From positions 1 through 64,000 of the forward strand of contig NZ_MIEK01000056.1 in the NCBI RefSeq assembly GCF_001742285.1: DNA of 64,000 bases, in the 5' to 3' direction. A program made the translations under genes and the position numbers. Of this stretch, positions 1-8,392 are shown in pieces (the stretch's first letter is position 1; each line of letters starts with the position of its first letter). The stretch comes from Enterococcus rivorum. Lineage in GTDB: Bacteria; Bacillota; Bacilli; Lactobacillales; Enterococcaceae. The notes under the pieces were generated by a model. That model was not told the DNA's origin. It did not search any database and saw nothing but the letters and a program-made list of their open reading frames with translations.

Positions 1-63
1 TATACCAAGAAAATCATTAAAGTATCAGACACCATTAGAGGTATTTTTGAGTTACGTAAATGA
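1..63 (+). CDS. C-terminal end of an unidentified protein (partial)
   Basis: An open frame enters from the left edge and ends at the TGA at 61-63, giving 20 residues that end in TIRGIFELRK. It is too short to assign a family, and the frame could be open by chance. Seen directly: the open frame and the stop. Whether a real gene lies upstream cannot be decided from this window. Confidence 0.25.
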   Translation, partial: YTKKIIKVSDTIRGIFELRK

Positions 64-243
64 TAAGCATTTGTCCAGCTTAATTTGACAAATCAAATAA
101 TAAAAAACCTTTAAATCAATCCCTAGAAATTGCTTCTTTTTTAGTATTTCCTTTTTAACAATATGATAATATGAACTCACAGAAACACTCCTTTTTACCT
201 ACTCATACCAAGAAGGATAATAAATTACTATTAGCAATTATTT

Positions 244-603
244 TTATTTGTCTGCTATCACTAACTTCAAGACTCCATTTTGTTTTTCATTAAAGACTCT
301 TTTACCAACCAATGCAACTATTTCTTTTATAGTATCCAGACTTTCAAAATTATCATCATTTCCGTCTTCAAGTTCAACCTCCACTTCATTTCCTTCTTCT
401 ACCATGTGTTCAGTACAATTAACATAAAATTTATCAAGGATATCTTCCAAAGGATATTGAAAATTCTCATTTTCTTCAAGTTCAAACCTTAGAGTAGTCA
501 CATATCGCTTATTTTTTAAGTCTTTATATATTCCGTTTTCTACTTCTTCATAGAGTTTCTTGCTGCTATATTTTTCTAATGCTATTGATTGTATATTTTT
601 CAA
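244..603 (-). CDS. Hypothetical 119-aa acidic protein, possible second immunity gene
   Basis: I do not recognise this protein. It is small, soluble and acidic, with an acidic stretch (about residues 70-85, rich in E and D) and no signal peptide or membrane segment. It lies 89 bp downstream of the SUKH immunity gene on the same strand, at the end of the LXG toxin operon. Genes in that position are often extra or alternative immunity proteins, so that role is an inference from position only. The start follows an AGGGAGAG-like ribosome binding site. Confidence 0.55.
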   Translation of the reverse strand: MKNIQSIALEKYSSKKLYEEVENGIYKDLKNKRYVTTLRFELEENENFQYPLEDILDKFYVNCTEHMVEEGNEVEVELEDGNDDNFESLDTIKEIVALVGKRVFNEKQNGVLKLVIADK

Positions 604-692
604 TATTTGTTCTCTCCCTTTTTAATACTTGTTTAATCATTTTAGAAAATTCAATACCATTTACAACAGCAATTACGCTCGTTTGAACATCA

Positions 693-1145
693 TTATTCTT
701 CTGAAGCTTCATGTAGCATATTTAAAAAATCAGTGAACGTCTCACAGATAGGTGTAATGGCTTCCTCTAGGTCGCCACCTCCTGCTATTTCATGATCCCA
801 AAATACGATTGTCGGATTTTGACTTGAACGATAATCAAAACAAATTAAATTCCCTCCGGCATCTCTTCCGAATGGAATAATACCACTAACAAGTCTATCA
901 GAAACAGCCTCTACAATTTGAAAAATGTTATAGTTGATATCAGCTTTCAAATTAATTAAATTATTAATCATTTCTTCTCTAGAATTTATAACAAATGTAT
1001 CTGGTTCAGGAAATCCACCATTGTATTTCGATACAACCTCGATGTAATCTTGTGGATATTTTATTCCTAAAGTATTTTCAGCATAGCTAATCTCTTGACC
1101 TGTTAAAGTCCCTTTGGAAAAGTTCCAAATAATTTTACTAGACAT
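693..1145 (-). CDS. SUKH (SMI1/KNR4) family immunity protein
   Basis: A 150-aa protein of the SUKH superfamily, whose members commonly neutralise polymorphic nuclease toxins by direct binding. Visible family features are the early LGIKYPQDYIEVVSKYNGG segment (about residues 27-45) and the core strand segment IPFGRDAGGNLICFDYR followed by IVFWDHE (about 90-120). The gene begins 15 bp after the LXG toxin stop with a good AGGAGG ribosome binding site, so the pair is probably co-transcribed and co-translated. Immunity to the neighbouring WHH-type nuclease is inferred from this toxin-then-immunity order; the family assignment rests on sequence features. Confidence 0.85.
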   Translation of the reverse strand: MSSKIIWNFSKGTLTGQEISYAENTLGIKYPQDYIEVVSKYNGGFPEPDTFVINSREEMINNLINLKADINYNIFQIVEAVSDRLVSGIIPFGRDAGGNLICFDYRSSQNPTIVFWDHEIAGGGDLEEAITPICETFTDFLNMLHEASEE

Positions 1146-1160
1146 TGAATGTTTACCTCC

Positions 1161-2759
1161 TTAGTTTCCGCGTCCCCATATACTGAAGCCTCCGGTATGA
1201 CCTGTTTTTCCATGTATCAGACTATCAACCAATTCCATTACACCAGTGTCCTGATGGTGGTGCCAAGTATAGTTTTCTGGAACTCCACCTTTCTTAAAAA
1301 TTGCCAATTCTTCAGCTGTAAATTTACTCGCTAGGTTGCTGTCGTTCATCGCTTGATTGTACAAATCCTTACTAGCTCGACTAAAATGTGTTTTTCTAGT
1401 TTTTAAAAAATCAGCGGGATCTAATTTCATTTTGTATTCAGATTCGAAGATGGGAAAACCATCTGAATCAAAAGGAACGTCTGTTGTTGGGTGGTTTTGG
1501 CCTGCTAAATGTCCATTTTTTAGTTGTTGATTATAATTATTCGCAAAGCTATAACTTACGTTAGAGTTAGCCACACCCATTTTGCTAACGGCATCTGAAA
1601 CAATCGCAAGACCTACCCCTGTTGTAGCTGTCCCTGCAACGACACCAGCTTGTGTGATTCCTGTTAATGCTAATGTTCCTCCAGAGAAATAAGTGCCTGC
1701 TAAATCTAACCCTGTAATACCTAAACCAGTAAGAGCCGTTGTCACTCCTGTCGCCAGTTGTAACAATGATTGATTCAACAATTCTCGTTGTTGCTTAGTT
1801 AATTCTCGATTGGCTATTGCTGTCAATTCAGGATTATTGACACCATTTTTAAGGATAATTACACCATTACCTGCACCCATGTTGACTGGTAAAACACGTA
1901 AAATGTTCCCCTCATCATCAAATATCAATAATTGATTTAACTCTTTTAACGCCGTTTCCCAATTCTCCAGAGGAACATTTTCCAACGCTTTTCTCATAAT
2001 TTCTTCGTAATATTTTTGCGCTTCTTTCGGTAAATGAAGTCCTGTCATTCCTTTAGATAATACCAATTGTTGTTGGATTTCTTTCTGACTTTTACCTTTT
2101 GTAGAAGTAAACCAACTCTTATCAACACCAGTAGGCAACGTATACGTTCCATCACTATTAACAACAGTATTGTTTAACACGAGAACCCCTTGCATAGCTA
2201 GTTTCATTTCGTTCAAACTATTGCTAAAAAGACCATTGGTTCGAGAAGAAAAGTTGTGAAGTTTTTCTAATTTCTTTTCAATCTCTCGAATATCGTTGTC
2301 TAAATCGTTCGACATTCGATTCAACATAGCTTGTGCATTTAACAAGGTATCTAAGAGACTGGCGACAGGATTGCTCCGAGAGAGTGATCTCACAAAGGAA
2401 GCAGAAGCGTCTACCGATGCTTTCATAGCTTTTTTCGTTGCCAACCGTTGCATAAGTTTGTCTTCGTCTAAAAGCCCTTCACTGGCCACCTGTGCGTCGG
2501 CAGAACGATAGGCTTGTAAGTCGGCTTCTATTTCCCCCATGGCAGTCGTTACTTTGCCAATGGTTGGAAGAACAAGCTCGCTAAATAATCCTTTACCAGC
2601 GGTATAAGCAGCACCCGAAAGTGTCTTTCCATTGACCGCTGAAATAACGGTTTGGCTGCCTGCTTTTAACTGTTGTGTCGCTTCTTTACCAGCTTGTAGA
2701 TTACTTTGTAAGGCTTGCATTAATTGGTCTGAATCAGAACTGGAGTAAATTAATCCCAA
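1161..2759 (-). CDS. LXG-domain polymorphic toxin with C-terminal WHH-type HNH nuclease
   Basis: A 532-aa protein. Residues 1-215 form an LXG domain, the alpha-helical module that targets toxins to the type VII (Esx/Yuk) secretion system. The middle (about 325-395) is a Gly/Ala/Thr-rich hydrophobic stretch. The last 80 residues end in a WHH-type HNH/endonuclease VII fold: Trp499-His500-His501-His502, then LIHGKTGHTGG with His516 and His521 as candidate metal or catalytic residues. The start is TTG at 2759, inside the end of the upstream DUF5082 gene (10-bp overlap), with GAGGGG seven bases ahead. The likely role is contact-dependent DNA cleavage in competing bacteria. No secretion apparatus genes are in the window, so export must use machinery encoded elsewhere. 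Confidence 0.88.
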   Translation of the reverse strand: MGLIYSSSDSDQLMQALQSNLQAGKEATQQLKAGSQTVISAVNGKTLSGAAYTAGKGLFSELVLPTIGKVTTAMGEIEADLQAYRSADAQVASEGLLDEDKLMQRLATKKAMKASVDASASFVRSLSRSNPVASLLDTLLNAQAMLNRMSNDLDNDIREIEKKLEKLHNFSSRTNGLFSNSLNEMKLAMQGVLVLNNTVVNSDGTYTLPTGVDKSWFTSTKGKSQKEIQQQLVLSKGMTGLHLPKEAQKYYEEIMRKALENVPLENWETALKELNQLLIFDDEGNILRVLPVNMGAGNGVIILKNGVNNPELTAIANRELTKQQRELLNQSLLQLATGVTTALTGLGITGLDLAGTYFSGGTLALTGITQAGVVAGTATTGVGLAIVSDAVSKMGVANSNVSYSFANNYNQQLKNGHLAGQNHPTTDVPFDSDGFPIFESEYKMKLDPADFLKTRKTHFSRASKDLYNQAMNDSNLASKFTAEELAIFKKGGVPENYTWHHHQDTGVMELVDSLIHGKTGHTGGFSIWGRGN

Positions 2760-3112
2760 GGAATATCCCCTCGTTTCCTGTAGAGTTCTTCTGTTTCTTT
2801 TTCCAGGACTTTTTTAGCAGAAGAATAGCTCTCCGTAAAAGCTTCTTCCAGCCCTTGTATCTGTCGCCTAAAAAAGTATTCTTGCTCGTCTTCTTGTTGT
2901 TGATTCTGATGTATCTTCTGATTTTCTGTGCTCTTCTCCTCTTCGTTCAACATCGTTAAGGTACGATAGCCTCTTTGTAAATCTTCTTTTAATTGGTACA
3001 GATGTTCTTCTACTTTCCGTTGCTCTTGTTTCAATGAATCACTCTTATTTTCATTTTCAAGAATCAGCCGATTATACCTTGCTCGTTCTTGGTCATAGTT
3101 ATTCTTATCCAT
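2750..3112 (-). CDS. DUF5082/YwqH-like LXG toxin partner
   Basis: A 120-aa, almost wholly alpha-helical, highly charged protein predicted to form coiled coil from about residue 5 to 105, with no signal peptide. It resembles the DUF5082 (YwqH) helpers encoded directly before LXG toxins in Bacillus and Enterococcus, which bind the LXG domain and help present it to the type VII secretion machine. It overlaps the toxin start by 10 bp and follows the DUF5344-like gene by 10 bp, so the three genes form one translational unit. The family call rests on size, helical character and this fixed gene order. Confidence 0.75.
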   Translation of the reverse strand: MDKNNYDQERARYNRLILENENKSDSLKQEQRKVEEHLYQLKEDLQRGYRTLTMLNEEEKSTENQKIHQNQQQEDEQEYFFRRQIQGLEEAFTESYSSAKKVLEKETEELYRKRGDIPWD

Positions 3113-3122
3113 AGTTCCCCTC

Positions 3123-3374
3123 TCAGAATTTCATTTTACTATCTTCAATTGCCATGATTTCAGCAATTTCAGGAAATTTCTGACTTTGTTTTTTGACACA
3201 TTCAACTAATTCTGACAAATTAGTCAACAACTGATTATTCACTTCTTTACCTTGTTTCATACTACTAATCGTACTTTTACCGAAAGAAACTTGTTTTCCT
3301 TTTGATACGGCTACCGATTCTATTCCTGCGACTGCTCCCGAAGCAGCACTGATATCTGAAGCAATTTTCCCCAT
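3123..3374 (-). CDS. DUF5344/YwqI-like small WXG-class partner protein
   Basis: An 83-aa helical protein (two helical halves around a Ser/Lys-rich turn near residues 30-36), without signal peptide or membrane segment. It is the first gene of the LXG operon and matches the DUF5344 (YwqI) class of small Esx-like helper proteins that precede DUF5082 and LXG genes. It probably pairs with the toxin's LXG domain for type VII export. The start is supported by a ribosome-binding-like GAAAGG upstream. I could not pick out a confident promoter in the AT-rich region beyond it. Confidence 0.72.
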   Translation of the reverse strand: MGKIASDISAASGAVAGIESVAVSKGKQVSFGKSTISSMKQGKEVNNQLLTNLSELVECVKKQSQKFPEIAEIMAIEDSKMKF

Positions 3375-3884
3375 ATACTCACGCCTTTCACCAATTGTCT
3401 AACGTACTATTAACACTACTTCCTCTCTTTTTTAATAATTCTCAATATCTCTTTTTGAAGAACCGACTCATAGAATGTTCTTTGCCACCTTATATTTGTA
3501 AAAAGTACTATTTCTATAGATGCAAGCAAATAAAAAAACATTAATTTTTATACCTCGATTTTCTATTGTCAAAGCTTGATTGTTTAACCGCTAAAAATAG
3601 TATAATGTCTAGGCTTGAACTTGTAATAAAATGGTAACATTTGTCTTTAAGTGATGTCAATGACTTATGATTGATAATAAAAAAACAGTTTATTGTACAA
3701 AAATTAGCTACACGTAATCCAAACAGTTTTGTAAGAGAATTTTATTCCCCTCTTCATTATTTTATCTTCTTACTACATTAAGTTTAGAATCAAAAAAATA
3801 TTTAATCATAAAAATGCACTCCTAAAAAACTAAATTCAATATAAAATAGTACTTACTAAATATGACACAAATAGAGGAGTTTTT
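3375..3884. other. AT-rich intergenic region without a supported gene
   Basis: About 500 bp lie between the divergent LXG operon and the small broken gene at 3885. I see no open frame with a ribosome binding site. A TATAAT-like box at 3600-3605 on the plus strand has only a weak -35 partner. The region must hold the promoter of the LXG operon, but no single candidate stands out. Confidence 0.5.
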
Positions 3885-4112
3885 ATGGAAAAACATAATT
3901 GGAATGGCTATATCGATAATACTCCCACTTGGTATGGAACTGATGGCAAAATGATAGATGTTTCTGTGGAGCCTAGTGGTCTATCTTTTTATGCAGAGCT
4001 TCCCCAGGACGAATGGAATGAATGGATTGAACTTTTCTAGAAGAAAGCATCTGTAGTAATGGGGTACGAGGTAGGAGAGCCTAAAGATGGTTTCGAGTTC
4101 TATTTATTATGA
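3885..4112 (+). pseudogene. Small 75-codon gene interrupted by an in-frame amber stop
   Basis: An ATG at 3885 preceded by AGAGGAG opens a frame that reads MEKHNWNGYIDNTPTWYG and continues to a TAG at 4038-4040 (codon 52). The same frame then stays open for 23 further codons to TGA at 4110-4112, and the second half (VVMGYEVGEPKDGFEFYLL) has normal coding character. I read this as one small cytoplasmic protein broken by a single nonsense mutation. No family is recognised. It lies in element A, where other genes are also broken. Confidence 0.6.
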
Positions 4113-4121
4113 TGTAAATAC

Positions 4122-4153
4122 AAAAAAAGCCAACCTCAGAATGATTAGTGGCT
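4122..4153 (-). terminator. Probable intrinsic terminator of the lipoprotein gene
   Basis: On the minus strand a short hairpin (AGCCA paired with TGGCT, loop of about 15) is followed by a run of seven T. It lies 11 bp past the stop of the lipoprotein gene at 4164. The stem is short, so strength is uncertain. Confidence 0.5.
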
Positions 4154-4163
4154 GACTTGTTTA

Positions 4164-4616
4164 TTAATCTATTTTTTTATATCCACCTTTTAACAATATT
4201 TCCTCTGTCTTTTCAAAATTTACTTTCCCACTATTATTAGGATATACTGCTATTCCCGTAATTTCTGATACTTCTACAGGATCAGCTTCAGAATAATCAA
4301 TTTTAAACTCCTGAACAATTCTAACATCTTCATACTTAACTTTGTACTCCACCCCTTTGACATTCGCAACAAGCTCTAATACTGATTCTATCTTTACTTT
4401 TGCTTCTTCTTCATTAGAAACATCCATCATGAAATACGGAACGGTTACAGTTGATATCTGTTGGGTAATCTCGTTACCTCTAACTAAATATGTAGAACTA
4501 ATTTCAAATTTTCCAATTTTATAGTTATATTTCACTTCTCTCAATTCTTTTTCGCATGCCACTAAAAAAAATACTAAAAATAAAAGCACTGATCCCTTAG
4601 CAATCTTCCTTTTCAT
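4164..4616 (-). CDS. Putative lipoprotein of unknown function
   Basis: About 150 residues. The N-terminus is a classic lipoprotein signal: MKRKIAK, a hydrophobic core (VLLFLVFFL) and the lipobox LVAC with the acylated Cys near residue 21, so the mature protein should be anchored outside the membrane. The rest shows no domain I recognise. I place the start at 4616 rather than the ATG 15 bp upstream, because AAGGAG lies six to seven bases before it. The gene stands alone between small accessory genes in element A. Confidence 0.65.
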   Translation of the reverse strand: MKRKIAKGSVLLFLVFFLVACEKELREVKYNYKIGKFEISSTYLVRGNEITQQISTVTVPYFMMDVSNEEEAKVKIESVLELVANVKGVEYKVKYEDVRIVQEFKIDYSEADPVEVSEITGIAVYPNNSGKVNFEKTEEILLKGGYKKID

Positions 4617-4819
4617 TTCATTCTCCTTCATGATTTTATCTATTAATTTTATCGTAACTTTTTTCTATTTTCAAGTTTTTCCAGAATTAATGCTAAACTG
4701 ATACTATGAAAAAAATTGTTCTACCTATCTTAGATTCATTGATTTTGAACGATGGTGTAAAAATAGGATTGCAGTAGTATGAAAAGGTGATTAATAATAG
4801 TTTAGAAGGAGAGTGACAA

Positions 4820-5299
4820 ATGGATATAAAATGGACTAAAAAGAAATTTATTGGCATTTGTTTAGTTTTACTGTTTTTTTTATTTATTGGGGTTTTTGAA
4901 CTAACTAAAATAGAGAGGATATTCTATCGAACGGATTATTCCAAAACTTCGTATAACTCTATGTATTATCAAATGAAATTAATTAGTATGTTACACTCTT
5001 ACAAATTTGAATCAAGTAATAACCATGTATCTATCTCAAAAATAGGAGAAGCTTTAGAGTATTCAGATTTCAATTTAATGCTATTTAATTCTAATAAATC
5101 CGTTAAAGTATCAAAGTATAAAATCGATAAAATAAAACTTGGAAATAGTTATACAGATGTAAAAAAAGTTCTTGGAGCTCCGGTTTTTGCCAGTAAATTT
5201 AAAAGTAATTTAGTAAGTACTGCTAGTTGGACAACTAATCAGAAATCTAATTTCGAAGTCTTTTTTGATGACTATGACAGGGTGAAGGAATTAAAATAA
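4820..5299 (+). CDS. Membrane-anchored protein with a BLIP/BamE-like C-terminal domain
   Basis: A 159-aa protein with one N-terminal membrane segment (about residues 10-28) and no lipobox, so probably a signal anchor with the rest outside. The C-terminal 55 residues (IKLGNSYTDVKKVLGAP, then W and FFDDYDRVKEL) resemble the beta-lactamase-inhibitor-like/BamE fold found in many small Gram-positive surface proteins. A GAAGGAGAG ribosome binding site precedes the ATG. It is followed 19 bp later by a DUF3592-like gene on the same strand, so the two probably form an operon. Function unknown. Confidence 0.6.
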   Translation: MDIKWTKKKFIGICLVLLFFLFIGVFELTKIERIFYRTDYSKTSYNSMYYQMKLISMLHSYKFESSNNHVSISKIGEALEYSDFNLMLFNSNKSVKVSKYKIDKIKLGNSYTDVKKVLGAPVFASKFKSNLVSTASWTTNQKSNFEVFFDDYDRVKELK

Positions 5300-5318
5300 A
5301 TCAAAAGGAGAAAACAAT

Positions 5319-5783
5319 TTGTCTGATACATTAATTGTCATTGCCGTATCTTTTTCACTATCTTCCATTTGTTTTTTTATTGGAATATTAAATTTTGTCA
5401 TTCGAAAAAACAATTTTAAAAAATGTTCACTTAAAACAATAGGTACTGTCATAAAACATCAAACTTTACATTCTACAGAGGCCGGTCATAGTAAATGTAT
5501 ATCCCTCGTTGAATATGAGATTGATAACAAATTATATAAAAAGGATTTTGTCATTAATAGACCCATCCGATTCAAAAATATTCCTATAGGACATTATACA
5601 AAAACAAAAATAGGAGAAACTTTTGTTTTATTATATAACCCTAAAAATAAGTATCATGTTTTAGTTGAAGCTGACAAAGAATTTAATAAGAAAATGAGTG
5701 GAATCATATTTTTCATTTTTGGCGCTTTTATCATGCTGTTTCCCATTTTGTTTACTATCGACATGCTATTTGACGTTTTTTAA
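5319..5783 (+). CDS. DUF3592-like two-helix membrane protein
   Basis: A 154-aa protein with membrane segments at about residues 5-27 and 128-150 and an extracellular or periplasm-side beta-rich domain between them. The pattern IGTVIKHQ, then VEYEIDNKLYKK, then GETFVLLYNPKNKYHV is typical of the DUF3592 family, whose function is not established. The start is TTG at 5319 with AAAGGAG eight bases upstream. A strong hairpin terminator follows 30 bp after the stop, closing the two-gene unit that begins at 4820. Confidence 0.65.
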   Translation: MSDTLIVIAVSFSLSSICFFIGILNFVIRKNNFKKCSLKTIGTVIKHQTLHSTEAGHSKCISLVEYEIDNKLYKKDFVINRPIRFKNIPIGHYTKTKIGETFVLLYNPKNKYHVLVEADKEFNKKMSGIIFFIFGAFIMLFPILFTIDMLFDVF

Positions 5784-5811
5784 AACTAGATGAACAAATA
5801 AGTTAATCTAA

Positions 5812-5862
5812 AAAAACACTTCAACAAGTAGGTTTTAAACCCAACTCATTAAAGTGTCTTTT
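5812..5862. terminator. Bidirectional intrinsic terminator
   Basis: Outer arms ACACTT and AAGTGT enclose an inner near-perfect hairpin AGTAGGTTT/AAACCCAACT. It is flanked by A7 on the left and T-rich sequence on the right, so it can serve both the plus-strand gene ending at 5783 and the minus-strand broken gene ending at 5885. Confidence 0.75.
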
Positions 5863-5884
5863 CGTTTCTATACAAAAGAATCAG

Positions 5885-6775
5885 TTATTCTTTTAACCCT
5901 CTATTCATAATCTCCCTATCCACAGAATGTAAGAATTCCATGCTGTAGCGATTATTCCTAATGCTATAAACATCTGGATACGGGCGACCAGTTGAATGAT
6001 CGATAAATCGCTCGACATCACATTCAGCTAGATGTTCTATAGCGCTCCTCTCTTCTTCCACCCAAAGTTCATTGTATTCCTTGACTACTTGTTTAAGCTA
6101 CAGCAGTCGTTCGTCTAGCTCCTTTTTCTTAGCTGCCAAACGTTCACTGCTTTCTATTTCACTTTTAATAAAATTATTCGCAATGGATTTAATCGCAATG
6201 CTAGGATTCCTTTTAAGCTCATTGTAGGCTTTCTCCTCTGTTTTGATACGAGTATCAAGATACTTACGAGCATTTTCTGATTCGCTTAGTTTCTTCAGCT
6301 TCTCAGCAGATGGGAATTGTTCAATTTCTTCCGCCAGTGCTTTTCCCTCACTGATCACTTTGCCCAATTCATTTTTGATCCTGGTTAATTTCTGTTCTGG
6401 TTCCACTAGGATATTCATTTGTTTCGTTAGCTGTTCTTTAATTGATTCGTTCATTTTCTGGTCTTCCTGATTGAAATAGCTATTTTTTTGATTATTTTTG
6501 AAGTAATGACTTTCTTTATTGTCCAAAATACTTTTGGCTACTTGTCCTAATCGCTTGCCTAATTGTCCTGGGGTTTGCTTCTGTGAGCTTTCCTTTGAGT
6601 TGGCAAGTTCTTTAGCCTTTGCTTCACGTTCTTTGTAGCTCAAGGCTTCTAATTCATTCCGCTTGGTTTCATCAATATTATGTTCGCTCATTAATAAATT
6701 TGTATGTCTTCGATCAAGTTCCCTCTCTTTTTTCACTTCGCCTAAAATGTCGTCAAATTCCGTTGTTTCATTCAT
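5885..6775 (-). pseudogene. Coiled-coil accessory protein interrupted by an amber codon
   Basis: An ATG at 6775 opens 225 codons of charged, helical, coiled-coil-prone sequence ending at TAG (6098-6100). The same frame then continues for 70 more sense codons (LKQVVKEYNELWVEEERSAI and on) to TAA at 5885-5887, with normal coding character. The intact product would be about 296 aa. No family is recognised. Long helical proteins of this kind often sit with replication or mobilisation genes of integrative elements, and the decayed integrase is adjacent, so an element-borne role is an inference. Confidence 0.6.
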
Positions 6776-6857
6776 ACTGCTTCCTCTTCTCTTTTATTTT
6801 AGATACTCATGTTTTATTTTTCAGGGGTACAACCTTTTGTAGTACTTCACCCCTACC

Positions 6858-6875
6858 GATTGTAGTACTACAATC
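6858..6875. promoter_or_regulatory. Perfect 18-bp palindrome, possible operator
   Basis: GATTGTAGTACTACAATC is a perfect 18-bp palindrome, and the related half TGTAGTACTTCA lies 20 bp to its left. It sits between the divergent coiled-coil gene and the integrase remnant, where a regulator of element genes would bind. Binding is inferred from symmetry only. Confidence 0.4.
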
Positions 6876-6912
6876 AAGTACGTCATTGAAATAGAATGTT
6901 GTTCTATCAAGG

Positions 6913-7589
6913 ATTATGGCTCTTTGAATGGTAAAATAATTCTTCCACGAAAAAAAGAAGAAGAAAAAAGCTGCAGTTCTGCACTAAAGAAGAGATGGCT
7001 CATTTTTTTGATTGCTTAAAAGACTTTGGTAATTATAAACAACTGGCTTTTTTAGTGTATTAGCCTTTACTGGAGTTCGTAAAAGTGAAGATCTATCGTT
7101 GCAATGAAAATATATTGATATGTTCAATAAGAACGTTTCTATAGGTAAAATGCTAGCGCTTGATGAAAACACTGAAGTAGTTGCTCAAACGCCTAAGACG
7201 TCCTCTAGTACACGTAAAATAAGCCTTGATGATGAAACAATCAAGATTCTATCGAACTGGCGATCATTTCAACGGCAAGACTATTACAAAATGGGCTTTA
7301 ATACAACCAGTGAGGATCAATACGTTTTCACTAATGACAGGAATGAACTGCATTAGCCACAAGTGGTAAATGATTGGCTGAACTATGTAATAAATAAGTA
7401 CAAACTACCTAGAATCCCCCCCACCACTTCCGACACTCACACGCTAATTTATTACTGCAAGCTGGTATATTAGTGAAAGAAGTTATTGAGCGTTTAGGAC
7501 ACAAAAATATTAAAATAACGCTTGAAATCTATTCTCATGTTATGCCAAAAGAAGCTGAAAAAACCGCTTCTAAATTTGTTGGATTTTAA
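6913..7589 (+). pseudogene. Decayed tyrosine recombinase (integrase) of element A
   Basis: A patchwork of three frames reconstructs the catalytic half of a phage/ICE-type tyrosine integrase: KEEMAHFFDCLKDFGNYKQLAF, then FTGVRKSEDLSLQ (first catalytic Arg), KTSSSTRKISLDDETIKIL, HHFRHSHANLLLQAG (HxxR), VIERLGHKNIKITLEIYSHV (GH and the nucleophilic Tyr), ending KFVGF. Breaks seen are a frameshift near 7040, TGA near 7106, TAG at the codon after ELH (about 7354) and a frameshift at the C-run near 7420. The N-terminal DNA-binding part is missing. It ends 96 bp before the att-like repeat at 7686, the normal layout for an integrase next to its attachment site. Confidence 0.85.
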
Positions 7590-7633
7590 AGCAATTCACA
7601 GACAAAAGCACAGACCTTTCGCTTTTTAAACAT

Positions 7634-7675
7634 CAAAAAAAGACTAGGATTGGCTTTGTATCGCCTTTCCTAGCC
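7634..7675 (-). terminator. Intrinsic terminator next to the left att copy
   Basis: On the minus strand GGCTAGGA pairs with TCCTAGTC and is followed by seven T. It occupies the same place relative to the 18-bp repeat as the sufB terminator at 19,433-19,470 does to its copy. It may therefore be the terminator of an older sufB end carried on the neighbouring element. Confidence 0.7.
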
Positions 7676-7685
7676 TATATAATAT

Positions 7686-7703
7686 GGTTAGCCCACACTG
7701 CCT
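7686..7703. repeat. Left copy of the 18-bp sufB-end att repeat
   Basis: GGTTAGCCCACACTGCCT, identical to 19,480-19,497, where it forms the last codons and stop of sufB. Identity stops at both edges, as expected for an attachment core. It separates elements A and B. Confidence 0.85.
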
Positions 7704-7896
7704 CACAATACCGATTTTTGATTGATACAGATTGAAATATCTGTCATATCAAGGGGTTTAGGTAGTTTAAGAAATTAAATATTTCAATGATTTTCATTAA
7801 TTTTGAAGTCAACCGATGTAAGTTGCGGTGTATAAAAATTTGACTTTCGTGGGCGAACGCTTGATAGATATTTTGTCATCAAAGAATGATAAGAAT

Positions 7897-8189
7897 TTAC
7901 GTTCTAGCCAATTCCTGTATCTCTTTAACAAGTTCTTTTATTTCTTCACTTAATTTTATCCTAAGCTCCAGTAAATATTGAAATTGTTCTTTAAATAAAA
8001 TATTAAAATCATACCCCAACCAAAAAAAAGTTCATCATCATTCTTTGTAATTCTTTTAGTTGTTCGATAAGTCTCTTCAATACCATCCCTTTCAATTAAC
8101 TCTAGAGCTCTAATCTGTTCAGCTTTCGTTTCTCTTTCATATAAACTTTCTTCCAAATCTCTTGCCATATTCATCATACTTTCATTCAT
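7897..8189 (-). pseudogene. Small helical gene frameshifted at a T8 run
   Basis: A frame starting at 8189 (MNESMMNMARDLEESLYERE) loses coding character after a run of eight T near 8022-8029. Another frame then continues smoothly as YDFNILFKEQFQYLLELRI and KLSEEIKELVKEIQELART to TAA at 7897-7899. Restoring one base joins them into a charged, helical protein of about 97 aa. No family is recognised and the ribosome binding site is weak, so this may also be the tail of a larger lost gene. Confidence 0.5.
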
Positions 8190-8392
8190 ATATAATTTTT
8201 AGTAGTTTCCACTTGAATGACAGTTCTTTTCAAAAGACAAATGCAATAAGTAAAAGAAAGATGGAGAGAAAAATAATTAAAATATTTTATACCCCTGATT
8301 AATGGATAACGTTTCAATACAAGAGGTATCAGTAGCTCCAGCAAAACATCAAAAACTAAATCACTGATTATTAATGATAACCTTAACCGCTA

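Noticed and set aside
3885-6775. Amber codons as evidence of stop-codon reassignment or suppression
   Set aside because: RF1 is intact in the window and the stops occur only in an island full of other frameshifts and stops, so decay explains them.
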